64,000 nt of DNA, taken from assembly GCA_027484105.1 (NCBI GenBank), contig JAIXUG010000025.1:62001-126000 (forward strand), read 5' to 3'. The translations under genes were made by a program, and so were the position numbers. The notes below the pieces were generated by a model. That model did no database searches. It saw only the letters and a program-made list of their open reading frames with translations, and was not told the DNA's origin. This document shows, piece after piece, positions 51,075-59,308 of the stretch (positions are counted from its first letter, which is position 1; each line of letters opens with the position of its first letter). The stretch is from Comamonadaceae bacterium. GTDB lineage: Bacteria > Pseudomonadota > Gammaproteobacteria > Burkholderiales > Burkholderiaceae_C.

Positions 51075-53351
51075 ATGGTCAGCCCCAGCTCCAGCCACCC
51101 CGCCAGCCCGATGTCTGCCGCCGGGCGTCTGCACGCACCGGCCAACCCAGTGCCCCATGTGGTGCTGGCCACCGCCGATGCCACCACCCAGGACTTGCAG
51201 GCCGAAACCCTGGCCAAGGCCCGTGCTTTTGCCGCGCCTTTGATTGCCGATGAAACACTGGACACGGGCGAAAACATCCTGCAGCATGCCGACGCGGTGG
51301 CCGCCATCCTGGCCGACATTGGCGGCTCATTGGCCATGCAAGCGGCCAGTTATTTGGTCTATGCCTGCCCGCACCTGAACAAGCCTGAAGAAATCATGGC
51401 CAAGGCCTTTGGCCCGCATTTGGCGCAACTGGCCATGCAAACCAACCAGCTGGTGCATGTGCAGCGCTTGTCCAGAGCGGCCGAACCCCACACGCAGGGA
51501 CCGGACAACACCCCACTGAGCCCCCGGTTGCAGACCGAAAACGTGCGCAAGATGCTGCTGGCGTTCAGCCGCGACTTGCGCGTGGTCATGCTGCGCCTGG
51601 CTTCGCGCCTGCAGACCCTGCGCCATTACGCGGCGACCAAATTGCCCGTACCACCTGTGTTGGCCAGTGAATCGTTGCAGGTCTTTGCCCCCTTGGCCAA
51701 CCGCTTGGGCATTTGGCAAATCAAATGGGAGATGGAAGACCTGTCCTTTCGATTTGTGGAGCCTGCCACTTACAAAGACATCGCCCGGCTGCTCGACGAA
51801 AAACGCGCCGAACGTGAGCGTTACATGGTGGCCCTGCGCGAGCGGCTGCAGCAAGCTTTGGCCAGCCAAGGCATTGAAGCCAACGTGGAGGGGCGGCCCA
51901 AACACATCTACAGCATTGTCAAGAAGATGCGCGGCAAATCACTGCCGTTTGAGCGCGTGTTTGACGTGCGCGCACTGCGTGTGGTGGTGCCCAGCGTGGC
52001 GGACTGCTACCAGGTGCTCAGTTGGGTGCACGAGCATTTTGTGCCCATTGCCGAAGAGTTTGACGACTACATCGCCAAGCCCAAAGCCAACGGCTACCAG
52101 TCGCTGCACACCGTGGTGCGCGATGCCGATGGCGGCCCCATCGAGGTGCAAATTCGCACCCAGGCCATGCACGAGCACGCCGAACACGGCGTGGCCGCGC
52201 ACTGGGCTTACAAAGAAGCCGGGGCCAAAGGCTATGCCGGGGTCTCGGCCAACAGCGAATACGACACCAAAATTGCGGTGCTCCGGCAACTGCTGGCTTG
52301 GGAGCGCGACCTGTCGGGAGCCGCGCAGCAACAAGCCCAAGACAAAGGCCTGTTTGACGACCGCATCTACGTGTTGACGCCCGATGCCGCCGTGGTGGAA
52401 CTGCCGCAAGGCGCCACACCCATTGACTTCGCTTACACGGTACACACCAATTTGGGCCACCGTTGCCGGGGTGCCAAGGTGGACGGGGCCATGGTGCCCT
52501 TGAACACCCAGCTGGCCAATGGCCAGACGGTGGAGATCACGGCCATCAAAGAGGGGGGTCCTTCACGCGACTGGCTCAATCCCGAGTTGGGCTTTTTGGC
52601 CAGTCCGCGCGCACGGGCCAAGGTGCGCGCCTGGTTCAACGCGCAAGTCAGCGCCGAAACCATCGCCCGGGGCCGCGAAGCGGTCGAAAAATCCTTGCAA
52701 AGACTGGGCCGCACCGCCATTCGTCTGGACGATTTGGCCAGCCAATTGGGCTTCAAGTCGGCAGACGGCTTGTTCGAGGTGGTGGGCAAGGACGAGTACT
52801 CGCTGCGCAACATCGAGGTCTTGCTCAACCCGCCCGAGCCTGCGCTGGAGCCTGACGAGTATTTTCAGAAAAAATTCAACGGCGCAGTTGCCCGCAAGTC
52901 GCCCTCCGGCGTGCTGGTGGTGGGGGTGGACTCACTGCTGACGCAGTTGTCGCGCTGCTGCAAACCTGCGCCTCCGGATGCGATTGGGGGCTTTGTCACT
53001 CGCGGTAAGGGCGTGAGCATCCACAGGCAAGACTGCAGCAACTTCCGCGAACTGGCTTCGCGCCATGCCGAGCGGGTGATTGAGGTGCGTTGGGGTGAAC
53101 ACAAAGGACCCGATGGCTCGGTTTATCCGGTGGACGTGTCTGTTGAGGCGTTTGACCGTCAGGGATTGTTGCGCGACATATCGGAAGTGTTTGCCAAAGA
53201 AAAAATGAATGTGATCGGCGTGCAAACCCAGTCCGTCAAAGGCACGGCCTGGATGACCTTCACGGTGGAAATCGGTGATGCCGTGAGCCTGAACCGGGTC
53301 TTGGTCACCGTTCGTGGCGTCAAAGGTGTCCGGGCCGCCCGCAGGCGTTGA
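51075..53351 (+). CDS. relA: (p)ppGpp synthetase RelA, hydrolase-dead type
   Basis: 758 residues. The N-terminal HD region is degenerate: the expected LLHDxxED is replaced by LVYACPHL, so hydrolase activity is not expected. The synthetase domain has RVFDVRALRV, EFDDYIAKPKANGYQSLHT and IEVQIRTQAMHEHAE; the EFDD motif is the monofunctional RelA version (bifunctional enzymes have RxKD). TGS (LPQGATPIDFAYTVHT), zinc-finger-like (SRCCKPAPPD) and ACT domains follow. Ribosome-linked stringent response. Confidence 0.94.
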   Translation: MVSPSSSHPASPMSAAGRLHAPANPVPHVVLATADATTQDLQAETLAKARAFAAPLIADETLDTGENILQHADAVAAILADIGGSLAMQAASYLVYACPHLNKPEEIMAKAFGPHLAQLAMQTNQLVHVQRLSRAAEPHTQGPDNTPLSPRLQTENVRKMLLAFSRDLRVVMLRLASRLQTLRHYAATKLPVPPVLASESLQVFAPLANRLGIWQIKWEMEDLSFRFVEPATYKDIARLLDEKRAERERYMVALRERLQQALASQGIEANVEGRPKHIYSIVKKMRGKSLPFERVFDVRALRVVVPSVADCYQVLSWVHEHFVPIAEEFDDYIAKPKANGYQSLHTVVRDADGGPIEVQIRTQAMHEHAEHGVAAHWAYKEAGAKGYAGVSANSEYDTKIAVLRQLLAWERDLSGAAQQQAQDKGLFDDRIYVLTPDAAVVELPQGATPIDFAYTVHTNLGHRCRGAKVDGAMVPLNTQLANGQTVEITAIKEGGPSRDWLNPELGFLASPRARAKVRAWFNAQVSAETIARGREAVEKSLQRLGRTAIRLDDLASQLGFKSADGLFEVVGKDEYSLRNIEVLLNPPEPALEPDEYFQKKFNGAVARKSPSGVLVVGVDSLLTQLSRCCKPAPPDAIGGFVTRGKGVSIHRQDCSNFRELASRHAERVIEVRWGEHKGPDGSVYPVDVSVEAFDRQGLLRDISEVFAKEKMNVIGVQTQSVKGTAWMTFTVEIGDAVSLNRVLVTVRGVKGVRAARRR

Positions 53352-53397
53352 ACTCGGCGAGTCGAAGTTGCAGGTCCAAAAGCGGTTTTTTTGACGC

Positions 53398-53403
53398 TAT
53401 AAT
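53398..53403 (+). promoter_or_regulatory. -10 element of the tRNA-Val gene
   Basis: A perfect TATAAT lies 13 bp before the mature tRNA 5' end. A matching -35 at 17 bp is not clear. Confidence 0.6.
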
Positions 53404-53415
53404 TAACAGCTTAGC

Positions 53416-53492
53416 AGGCGCGTAGCTCAGTTGGTTAGAGCACCACCTTGACATGGTGGGGGTCGCTAGTTCGAATCTAGTCGCGCCTACCA
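53416..53492 (+). tRNA. tRNA-Val (anticodon GAC)
   Basis: 77 nt with encoded CCA. Acceptor stem AGGCGCG pairs with CGCGCCT; anticodon stem CCACC/GGTGG holds loop TTGACAT with anticodon GAC, reading GUC/GUU; T arm has GTTCGAATC. D arm GCTCAGTTGGTTAGAGC is canonical. Confidence 0.96.
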
Positions 53493-53508
53493 TATTTGGT
53501 AGAAATCT

Positions 53509-53542
53509 AAGCACTTGGTATTTTTGCCAGGTGCTTTTTTTT
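53509..53542 (+). terminator. Terminator after tRNA-Val
   Basis: AGCACTTGG pairs with CCAGGTGCT (one G-T pair) around an 8-base loop, followed by eight T. Ends the tRNA transcript 17 bp after the gene. Confidence 0.88.
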
Positions 53543-53574
53543 CGTCTGCTCGATCCATTCGGGCCTCTCTGACC

Positions 53575-55617
53575 ATGCGCGGTTTGCAGGCATGTTCATC
53601 TGTGTGGGGTTGTGCTGTGCTGCGTTCTATTCAACAACGATTTATATTTTTTATTTTTTGTTGCGCAGCAGTGCTCGCCGGTTTGGGCGTGTTGATCGTT
53701 TGGGCGCACAAGGCGGATGTGTTGGCGGCAAACCTCATTGTGTGGGTCAGCAGTCTCATGGTGCTGTCGTTTGTGCTGCTGGTGTTGCTGTCTTGGCTGT
53801 TGTGGCGGCCAGTGCAGCGCGCTTTATCGGCAGTTCAAATCATGGCCAGAGACCCTGAGCACGCGTCAGATGGGTCCTGGGGTCAGCAGCAGGACTTGCC
53901 CACCGAATTGCTGGGCATCACACAAGCATGGGCCTTGAATGCTCAAAAACAAAGGGCAGACAACGTGCAGGTTGTGGACAGCATGCTGGCCTTGCAGCGA
54001 GGTCAATTGCCCCTCATGCAGTCTGACCAGCCTTCCGGGGGGCTGCAGGCTGGCTCCGATTCTGCAGCGCTGTTGTCTGTGCGGGCGGGCCTGGTGCACA
54101 TATCCGCCTTGTTGGCTGAGCTGAACCGGTTTATTTTTCAAACCTACAGCGAAGTGCATGACACGGCCAATACCGGTGCTTCGATACCTTCAGATTGGCT
54201 GAAAGACCCTTTATTGGGGCCAGCACTTCTGAAGATAAGCGATGGGCACATGAATTTGCTGCGCATCGTGCACGACATGAGTTCTGTGGTCGAAAAAAGT
54301 GCCATCACCCTGGCCGATTTGTCCTGGCAGGCCAATGGCATCAACCAGGAGATGAAGGCCTTGGCAGTCAAAGGGGCCCAAATTTCCCACTCTTCCCAAT
54401 CACTGGCCCACAACTCCAGCCGCGTCAGTGCAGATGCGGCGTCGGTGGCCCAATTGGCGCAGCAGGCCCGTGACAATTCCGAGCAGGGACAGCATGAGCT
54501 GCAGCAAACCATCGAGTCGATGCGACAGATGGGCGGCCGCACCCAGACCGTGTCAACGTCCATCACCGGCCTTCAGACCAGCTCGCAAAAAATTGAACAC
54601 ATTGTTCAGATCATTCGAGACATTGCCAACAAGATCAACCTGCTGTCGCTCAACGCCGCGATCGAGGCGGCTCGTGCTGGCGAGCATGGCAAGGGCTTTG
54701 CCGTCGTTTCGGATGAGGTGCGCAAACTGGCTGAAAAAACCTTCGAGGCGACCCAGGAGATCGATGCCAGCGTGGGCGGCATCATGAGCCAGACGGCGCA
54801 GGCGGTGGCCAGCATGAATGATTTGCTGGGCGATGTGCAGTCCAATGTGGCGCAAATTGAGCAAGTGGGGCAACGCCTGTCGGGCATCCTCAATTCGTCC
54901 AGTGTCTTGTCTGAGCAAATGGACGGCATTGTGTTGGCATCCAGTGCTTCTGCCCATGAAGTGGGCAAGATATCCAGCTACCTGGGTGAAATTCAAGATG
55001 AGCTGGCCAGTTTCGGTGTCCGTATCGCCTCCCAGGAAAAGCAGACCTTGGGCCTGACCGAGTTGAGCGAGGGCTTTTTTGAAAAACTGGTGTCGCTCAA
55101 CCTGCAAACCCTGCATCAGCGCATGTACACCGTGGCGCGGTCGGCGGCCGATGCGGTGCAAGCCGCATTTGAACAAGCCATTGTCAAAGGGCAGATCAGC
55201 GAGTCGGATTTACTCAGCCAAGAACACCAGCCGGTGCCGCATACCAATCCTCAGAAATACACTTCACGTTTCGATGCGTTCACTGACCGGATTCTGCCGG
55301 GCATACAAGAGGCTGTTTTGCGCCAATCGCCCGAGCTGGTGTTTGCCATCTGCACCAACCAGCGCGGCTACGTGCCCACCCACAATGACAAGTTCGCGCA
55401 TCCCCTGACCGGGCGTTACGACGTGGACCTGATCAACAGCCGAAGCAAACGTATCTTCAGCGACCGCACAGGCAGCCGTTGCGGTGCCCACACCCAGAAA
55501 GTGCTGTTGCAAACCTACAAACGCGATACGGGTGAAATCATGCACGACCTTTCAGTTCCGATTTGGGTCAACGGCAAGCATTGGGGCGGCTTTCGCATGG
55601 GTTACAAGGCCCTTTGA
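53575..55617 (+). CDS. Methyl-accepting chemotaxis-type protein with C-terminal sensor-like domain
   Basis: 680 residues from the ATG at 53575; the frame is open 60 bp further 5' but that lies in the terminator. Two close N-terminal membrane helices ([20 protein letters not shown] and [17 protein letters not shown]) leave almost no periplasmic loop. A long coiled-coil region leads to the signalling tip [21 protein letters not shown]. After it, about 180 residues follow with [29 protein letters not shown] and [17 protein letters not shown], resembling a Cache/PAS-like fold. This order (sensor after signalling domain) would sense a cytoplasmic signal. Confidence 0.88.
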   Translation: MRGLQACSSVWGCAVLRSIQQRFIFFIFCCAAVLAGLGVLIVWAHKADVLAANLIVWVSSLMVLSFVLLVLLSWLLWRPVQRALSAVQIMARDPEHASDGSWGQQQDLPTELLGITQAWALNAQKQRADNVQVVDSMLALQRGQLPLMQSDQPSGGLQAGSDSAALLSVRAGLVHISALLAELNRFIFQTYSEVHDTANTGASIPSDWLKDPLLGPALLKISDGHMNLLRIVHDMSSVVEKSAITLADLSWQANGINQEMKALAVKGAQISHSSQSLAHNSSRVSADAASVAQLAQQARDNSEQGQHELQQTIESMRQMGGRTQTVSTSITGLQTSSQKIEHIVQIIRDIANKINLLSLNAAIEAARAGEHGKGFAVVSDEVRKLAEKTFEATQEIDASVGGIMSQTAQAVASMNDLLGDVQSNVAQIEQVGQRLSGILNSSSVLSEQMDGIVLASSASAHEVGKISSYLGEIQDELASFGVRIASQEKQTLGLTELSEGFFEKLVSLNLQTLHQRMYTVARSAADAVQAAFEQAIVKGQISESDLLSQEHQPVPHTNPQKYTSRFDAFTDRILPGIQEAVLRQSPELVFAICTNQRGYVPTHNDKFAHPLTGRYDVDLINSRSKRIFSDRTGSRCGAHTQKVLLQTYKRDTGEIMHDLSVPIWVNGKHWGGFRMGYKAL

Positions 55618-55675
55618 AAGGATGAAAGCGCATGCCCGCTCGTGGCGGGTATGAACTTTTAACCGGTCAATGCCA

Positions 55676-57715
55676 TCAAGCGGCGACCATGCCTTGGTGT
55701 CTGAGCAAGGCGTCCAGGCTCGGCTCGCGTCCCCGGAAAGCCTTGAACGATTCGAGCGCCGGGCGGCTGCCACCGGCTTCCAGAATGGCCTGGCGGTACA
55801 GGCGTCCGGTTTCCACGCTGGGCGTGCCGTCGGCTGCGGCGGTTTCTTCAAACGCGGCGTAGGCATCGGCGCTCAGCACCTCGGCCCATTTGTAGCTGTA
55901 GTAACCGGCGGCGTATCCGCCGGCAAAGATGTGGCTGAAGGTGTGGGCCATGCGGTTGAAGGCGGGTGGGCGCAGCACGGCCACTTCGTCTCGCACCTGA
56001 GCCAGCAGCGGCATGAAGTCTTGCGCCGGGTCGTGCTCCGAGTGCACCAGCATGTCGAACAAGGCAAACTCGATCTGGCGCAGGGTTTGCAAGCCACTTT
56101 GGAAGTTTTTGGCGGCCAGCATCTTGTCGAACAAGGCACGCGGCAGGGGTTCGCCGGTTTCCACATGGGCCGTCATGTGGCGCAGCACCGACCATTCCCA
56201 GCAGAAGTTTTCCATGAATTGGCTGGGCAGCTCGACCGCGTCCCATTCCACGCCGCTGATGCCCGAGACATCGCGCTCACTCACTTGGGTCAGCATGTGG
56301 TGCAGGCCGTGGCCAAACTCATGGAAGAGGGTGATGACGTCGTCGTGCGTGAGCAAAGCGGGCTGGCCGTTCACCCCTTCGGCGAAGTTGCACACCAAAT
56401 GCGCCACGGGCGTTTGCAGCACGCCCGTGTCGGGGCGCTGCCAGCGGCCGCGCACATCGTCCATCCAGGCACCACCACGCTTGCCGGCGCGCGCAGGGGG
56501 GTCCAGGTAGAACTGGCCAATCAGCTGGCCACCACGCTCGATGCGATAAAACGCCACAGCCGGATGCCACACGGGTGCTTGGTCGGGGCGGATGTTCACT
56601 TCAAACAGGGTTTCGATGATCTTGAACAGGCCCGCCAGCACTTTGGGCGCGGTGAAGTACTGCTTGACCTCTTGCTCGCTGAAGCTGTAGCGCGCTTCCT
56701 TGAGCTTTTCAGACAAATAAGGCACATCCCAGGCGTTCAAGGGGCCGCTGATGCCCAGCGCGTTGGTGGCAAATTCGCGCAAGTCGGTCAGGTCTTTTTC
56801 GGCAAAGGGGCGGGCTTTGGCGGCCAAGTCACGCAAAAAACCGATGACTTTTTCGGGTGACTCGGCCATTTTGGGCACCACCGAGACTTGGGCGTAGTTG
56901 TCAAACCCCAGCAGGCGGGCTTCTTCCTGGCGAAGGGCCAGGATTTCCTGCATCAAGGGGGTGTTGTCGAAGTGCTTGAAGTCTTCGGGGGCTTGGTCTG
57001 AGGCGCGGGTCACATAGGCTTTGTAGAGCTGCTCGCGCAGTGCGCCACTGTCGGCGAATTGCATCACGGGCAAATAGACCGGCATCTTGAGCGACAAGCG
57101 GTGACCTTCTTGGCCCTCTTTTTGGGCCGCGTCTCGGGTGGCTTGCACCACATCGGCGGGCACGCCCTTCAATTGCTCTTCACGCACATACAGGGCAAAC
57201 TTGTCGGTGGCGTCCAGCGTGTTTTCGCTGAATTTTTGCGTGATTTCGGCCAGCCGCTCCTGAATGGCGGCATAGCGCTCTTTGGCCGCGCCTTGCAACT
57301 CGGCTCCCCCCAGCACAAAGCCGCGCAGGGCGTTTTTGTGGGCCTGCTTTTGCTCGGTGTTGAGGGTGGCAGGGTCGATCGCCTTGTATTTGGCGTAGAG
57401 GCGCTCGTCGCTGCCCAAGCGGGTCCAAAACTCGGTCACACGGGGCAGGGCGGCGTTGTAGGCCGCGCGCAGCTCGGGCGTGTCGGCCACGCTGTTGAGG
57501 TGGCTGACCGCACCCCAGGCCATGCCCAGACGCTCTGTGGCCACGTCCAGCGTGGTGGCGATAGCTTTCCACTCGGCCGGGAATTCAGCCGCAGTGACTG
57601 TTTCGAGTGCTTGTTCAGCTTTGGCCAGCAGTTCGTCCATGGACGGGGCCACATGCTCGGGGGCGATGCGGTCAAACAGGGGCAGGCCAGAGGTGTCGAG
57701 CAAGGGGTTGGTCAT
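55676..57715 (-). CDS. prlC: Oligopeptidase A (M3 metallopeptidase)
   Basis: 679 residues from the ATG at 57715 (22 codons shorter than the longest frame, matching MTNPLLDTSGLPLFDRI of known members). Zinc site HEFGHGLHHML (HExxH) with a downstream Glu in SGVEWDAVELPSQFMENF. M3A family; degrades signal peptides and other oligopeptides in the cytoplasm. folD starts 37 bp upstream on the same strand. Confidence 0.94.
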   Translation of the reverse strand: MTNPLLDTSGLPLFDRIAPEHVAPSMDELLAKAEQALETVTAAEFPAEWKAIATTLDVATERLGMAWGAVSHLNSVADTPELRAAYNAALPRVTEFWTRLGSDERLYAKYKAIDPATLNTEQKQAHKNALRGFVLGGAELQGAAKERYAAIQERLAEITQKFSENTLDATDKFALYVREEQLKGVPADVVQATRDAAQKEGQEGHRLSLKMPVYLPVMQFADSGALREQLYKAYVTRASDQAPEDFKHFDNTPLMQEILALRQEEARLLGFDNYAQVSVVPKMAESPEKVIGFLRDLAAKARPFAEKDLTDLREFATNALGISGPLNAWDVPYLSEKLKEARYSFSEQEVKQYFTAPKVLAGLFKIIETLFEVNIRPDQAPVWHPAVAFYRIERGGQLIGQFYLDPPARAGKRGGAWMDDVRGRWQRPDTGVLQTPVAHLVCNFAEGVNGQPALLTHDDVITLFHEFGHGLHHMLTQVSERDVSGISGVEWDAVELPSQFMENFCWEWSVLRHMTAHVETGEPLPRALFDKMLAAKNFQSGLQTLRQIEFALFDMLVHSEHDPAQDFMPLLAQVRDEVAVLRPPAFNRMAHTFSHIFAGGYAAGYYSYKWAEVLSADAYAAFEETAAADGTPSVETGRLYRQAILEAGGSRPALESFKAFRGREPSLDALLRHQGMVAA

Positions 57716-57752
57716 GGTCAGTTCCAAGAGATCAATTACAGGTGAGATGTTC

Positions 57753-58604
57753 TCACTTAGAGGCGCGTTCTGCAGCTTCAAGAGTATTGACCAGCAGCAT
57801 GGTGATGGTCATGGGGCCGACGCCGCCGGGCACGGGGGTGATGTGGCTGGCGACTTGTTTAACGCCTTCAAAGTCAACATCGCCGCACAGTTTGCCTTCG
57901 TCGTTGCGGTTCATGCCCACGTCCAGCACCACCGCACCGGGCTTGACCATGTCGGCCGTCAGCACATTGCGCTTGCCTACGGCGGCCACGATCACATCGG
58001 CTTGCAAGGTCAGGGCTTTGAGGTTTTGGGTGCGCGAGTGGGCCACCGTCACCGTGGCGTCTTTTTGCAACAGCATGAGGGCCATGGGTTTGCCCACGAT
58101 GTTGCTGCGGCCAATGACCACAGCGTGTTTGCCGCGCAGCTCGTAGCCAATGCTTTCCAGCATCTTCATGCAGCCATAAGGCGTGCAGGGCCAGAAACCG
58201 GGCATGCCCGTCATGAGTGCGCCAGCACTGGCGATGTGGAAACCGTCCACGTCTTTCGCAGGGCTGACGGCTTCAATGACTTTTTGTGCGTCGATGTGCG
58301 CAGGCAAGGGCAGTTGCACCAGGATGCCGTGGATGCCGGGGTCGTTGTTCAGGGCTTCGACGCGGGCCAACAAATCGGCCTCGGTCATGGTGGCTTCGTA
58401 CTTTTCGAGCACCGAGTGCAGGCCGCTGTCTTCGCAGGCCTTGACCTTGTTGCGCACGTACACCTGGCTGGCGGGGTTGTCGCCCACCAGCACCACCGCC
58501 AGGCCCGGGGTGACCCCTTTGGCCTTGAGGGCCTCAGCGCGGGTGGCGACCTCGGTGCGCAGTTGTTTGGACAGCGCATTGCCATCGATGATTTGTGCGG
58601 TCAT
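57753..58604 (-). CDS. folD: Bifunctional methylenetetrahydrofolate dehydrogenase/cyclohydrolase
   Basis: 283 residues. [13 protein letters not shown] contains the catalytic Lys, [12 protein letters not shown] and [13 protein letters not shown] the NADP-binding loop, and [15 protein letters not shown] the C-terminal signature. Converts methylene-THF to formyl-THF. Confidence 0.96.
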   Translation of the reverse strand: MTAQIIDGNALSKQLRTEVATRAEALKAKGVTPGLAVVLVGDNPASQVYVRNKVKACEDSGLHSVLEKYEATMTEADLLARVEALNNDPGIHGILVQLPLPAHIDAQKVIEAVSPAKDVDGFHIASAGALMTGMPGFWPCTPYGCMKMLESIGYELRGKHAVVIGRSNIVGKPMALMLLQKDATVTVAHSRTQNLKALTLQADVIVAAVGKRNVLTADMVKPGAVVLDVGMNRNDEGKLCGDVDFEGVKQVASHITPVPGGVGPMTITMLLVNTLEAAERASK

Positions 58605-58624
58605 GTGTGAAAACTCGGAAAGTT

Positions 58625-58663
58625 AGAGAAAAAATGCAAAACGCCCGGCGGGTGCGGGCGTTT
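58625..58663 (-). terminator. Terminator after the FixJ-type regulator
   Basis: On the minus strand AAACGCCC (58663-58656) pairs with GGGCGTTT (58646-58639), 8 bp with a 9-base loop, then TTTTGCATTTTTTC. It lies 18 bp after the regulator's stop and 21 bp before folD, so folD has its own promoter or gets read-through. Confidence 0.85.
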
Positions 58664-58681
58664 GGGGTGGGGTTGCTCGGT

Positions 58682-59308
58682 TCAGGCCTTGGGTGCGTTT
58701 TGCCCAAGTGCGATCTTGAGCAAGTCGGCCACGGTGTTGGCGTTGAGCTTTTCCATGATGTTGGCGCGGTGCGCCTCCACCGTTTTGATGCTGATGCCCA
58801 GGTCGTCGGCGATTTGCTTGTTCAGGCGACCGGCCACGATGCGCTCGAGCACCTGGGCCTCGCGACCCGTCAGTTTGGACAGCAGCGCGTCGCGGCTGGC
58901 CGCTTGCTGGTGGTCCGCAAAAGAATCTCGGGCTTCTTCGAGCATGCGCTCGACCAAGCCCAGCAATTCTTCTTCCTTGAAGGGCTTTTGGATGAAGTCC
59001 ATCGCCCCTTTTTTCATGGTGTTGACCGCCATGGGCACATCGCCATGGCCGGTGATGAACACAATGGGCAGCGGCGAACGGCGCTCCAGCAAGCGGTCTT
59101 GCAATTCGAGCCCGGTCATCCCACCCATGCGGACGTCGGCGATCAGGCAGGCCACTTCGCGGGGGTCATAGCGGCTGATGAAAGACTCTGCGCTGTCAAA
59201 GCAACGCACCCGGTAATCTTTGCCTTCGAGCAACCACTGAAGGGAGTCACGCACCGCTTCGTCGTCATCAACAACGTACACAGTACCTTTTTTGGGGATC
59301 AAACTCAT
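58682..59308 (-). CDS. FixJ/TtrR-type response regulator (LuxR HTH)
   Basis: 208 residues. Receiver domain with VDDDEAVRDSL, phospho-acceptor Asp in CLIADVRMGGMTG, and Lys in IQKPFKEEELL; C-terminal LuxR-type HTH LTGREAQVLERIVAGRLNKQIADDLGISIKTVEAHR. Overlaps the PAS kinase by 4 bp and is its partner. Confidence 0.93.
   Translation of the reverse strand: MSLIPKKGTVYVVDDDEAVRDSLQWLLEGKDYRVRCFDSAESFISRYDPREVACLIADVRMGGMTGLELQDRLLERRSPLPIVFITGHGDVPMAVNTMKKGAMDFIQKPFKEEELLGLVERMLEEARDSFADHQQAASRDALLSKLTGREAQVLERIVAGRLNKQIADDLGISIKTVEAHRANIMEKLNANTVADLLKIALGQNAPKA

Noticed and set aside
53416..53574. Integration site of a mobile element at tRNA-Val
   Set aside because: No integrase, no repeat of the tRNA 3' end and no foreign-looking genes follow within the window.
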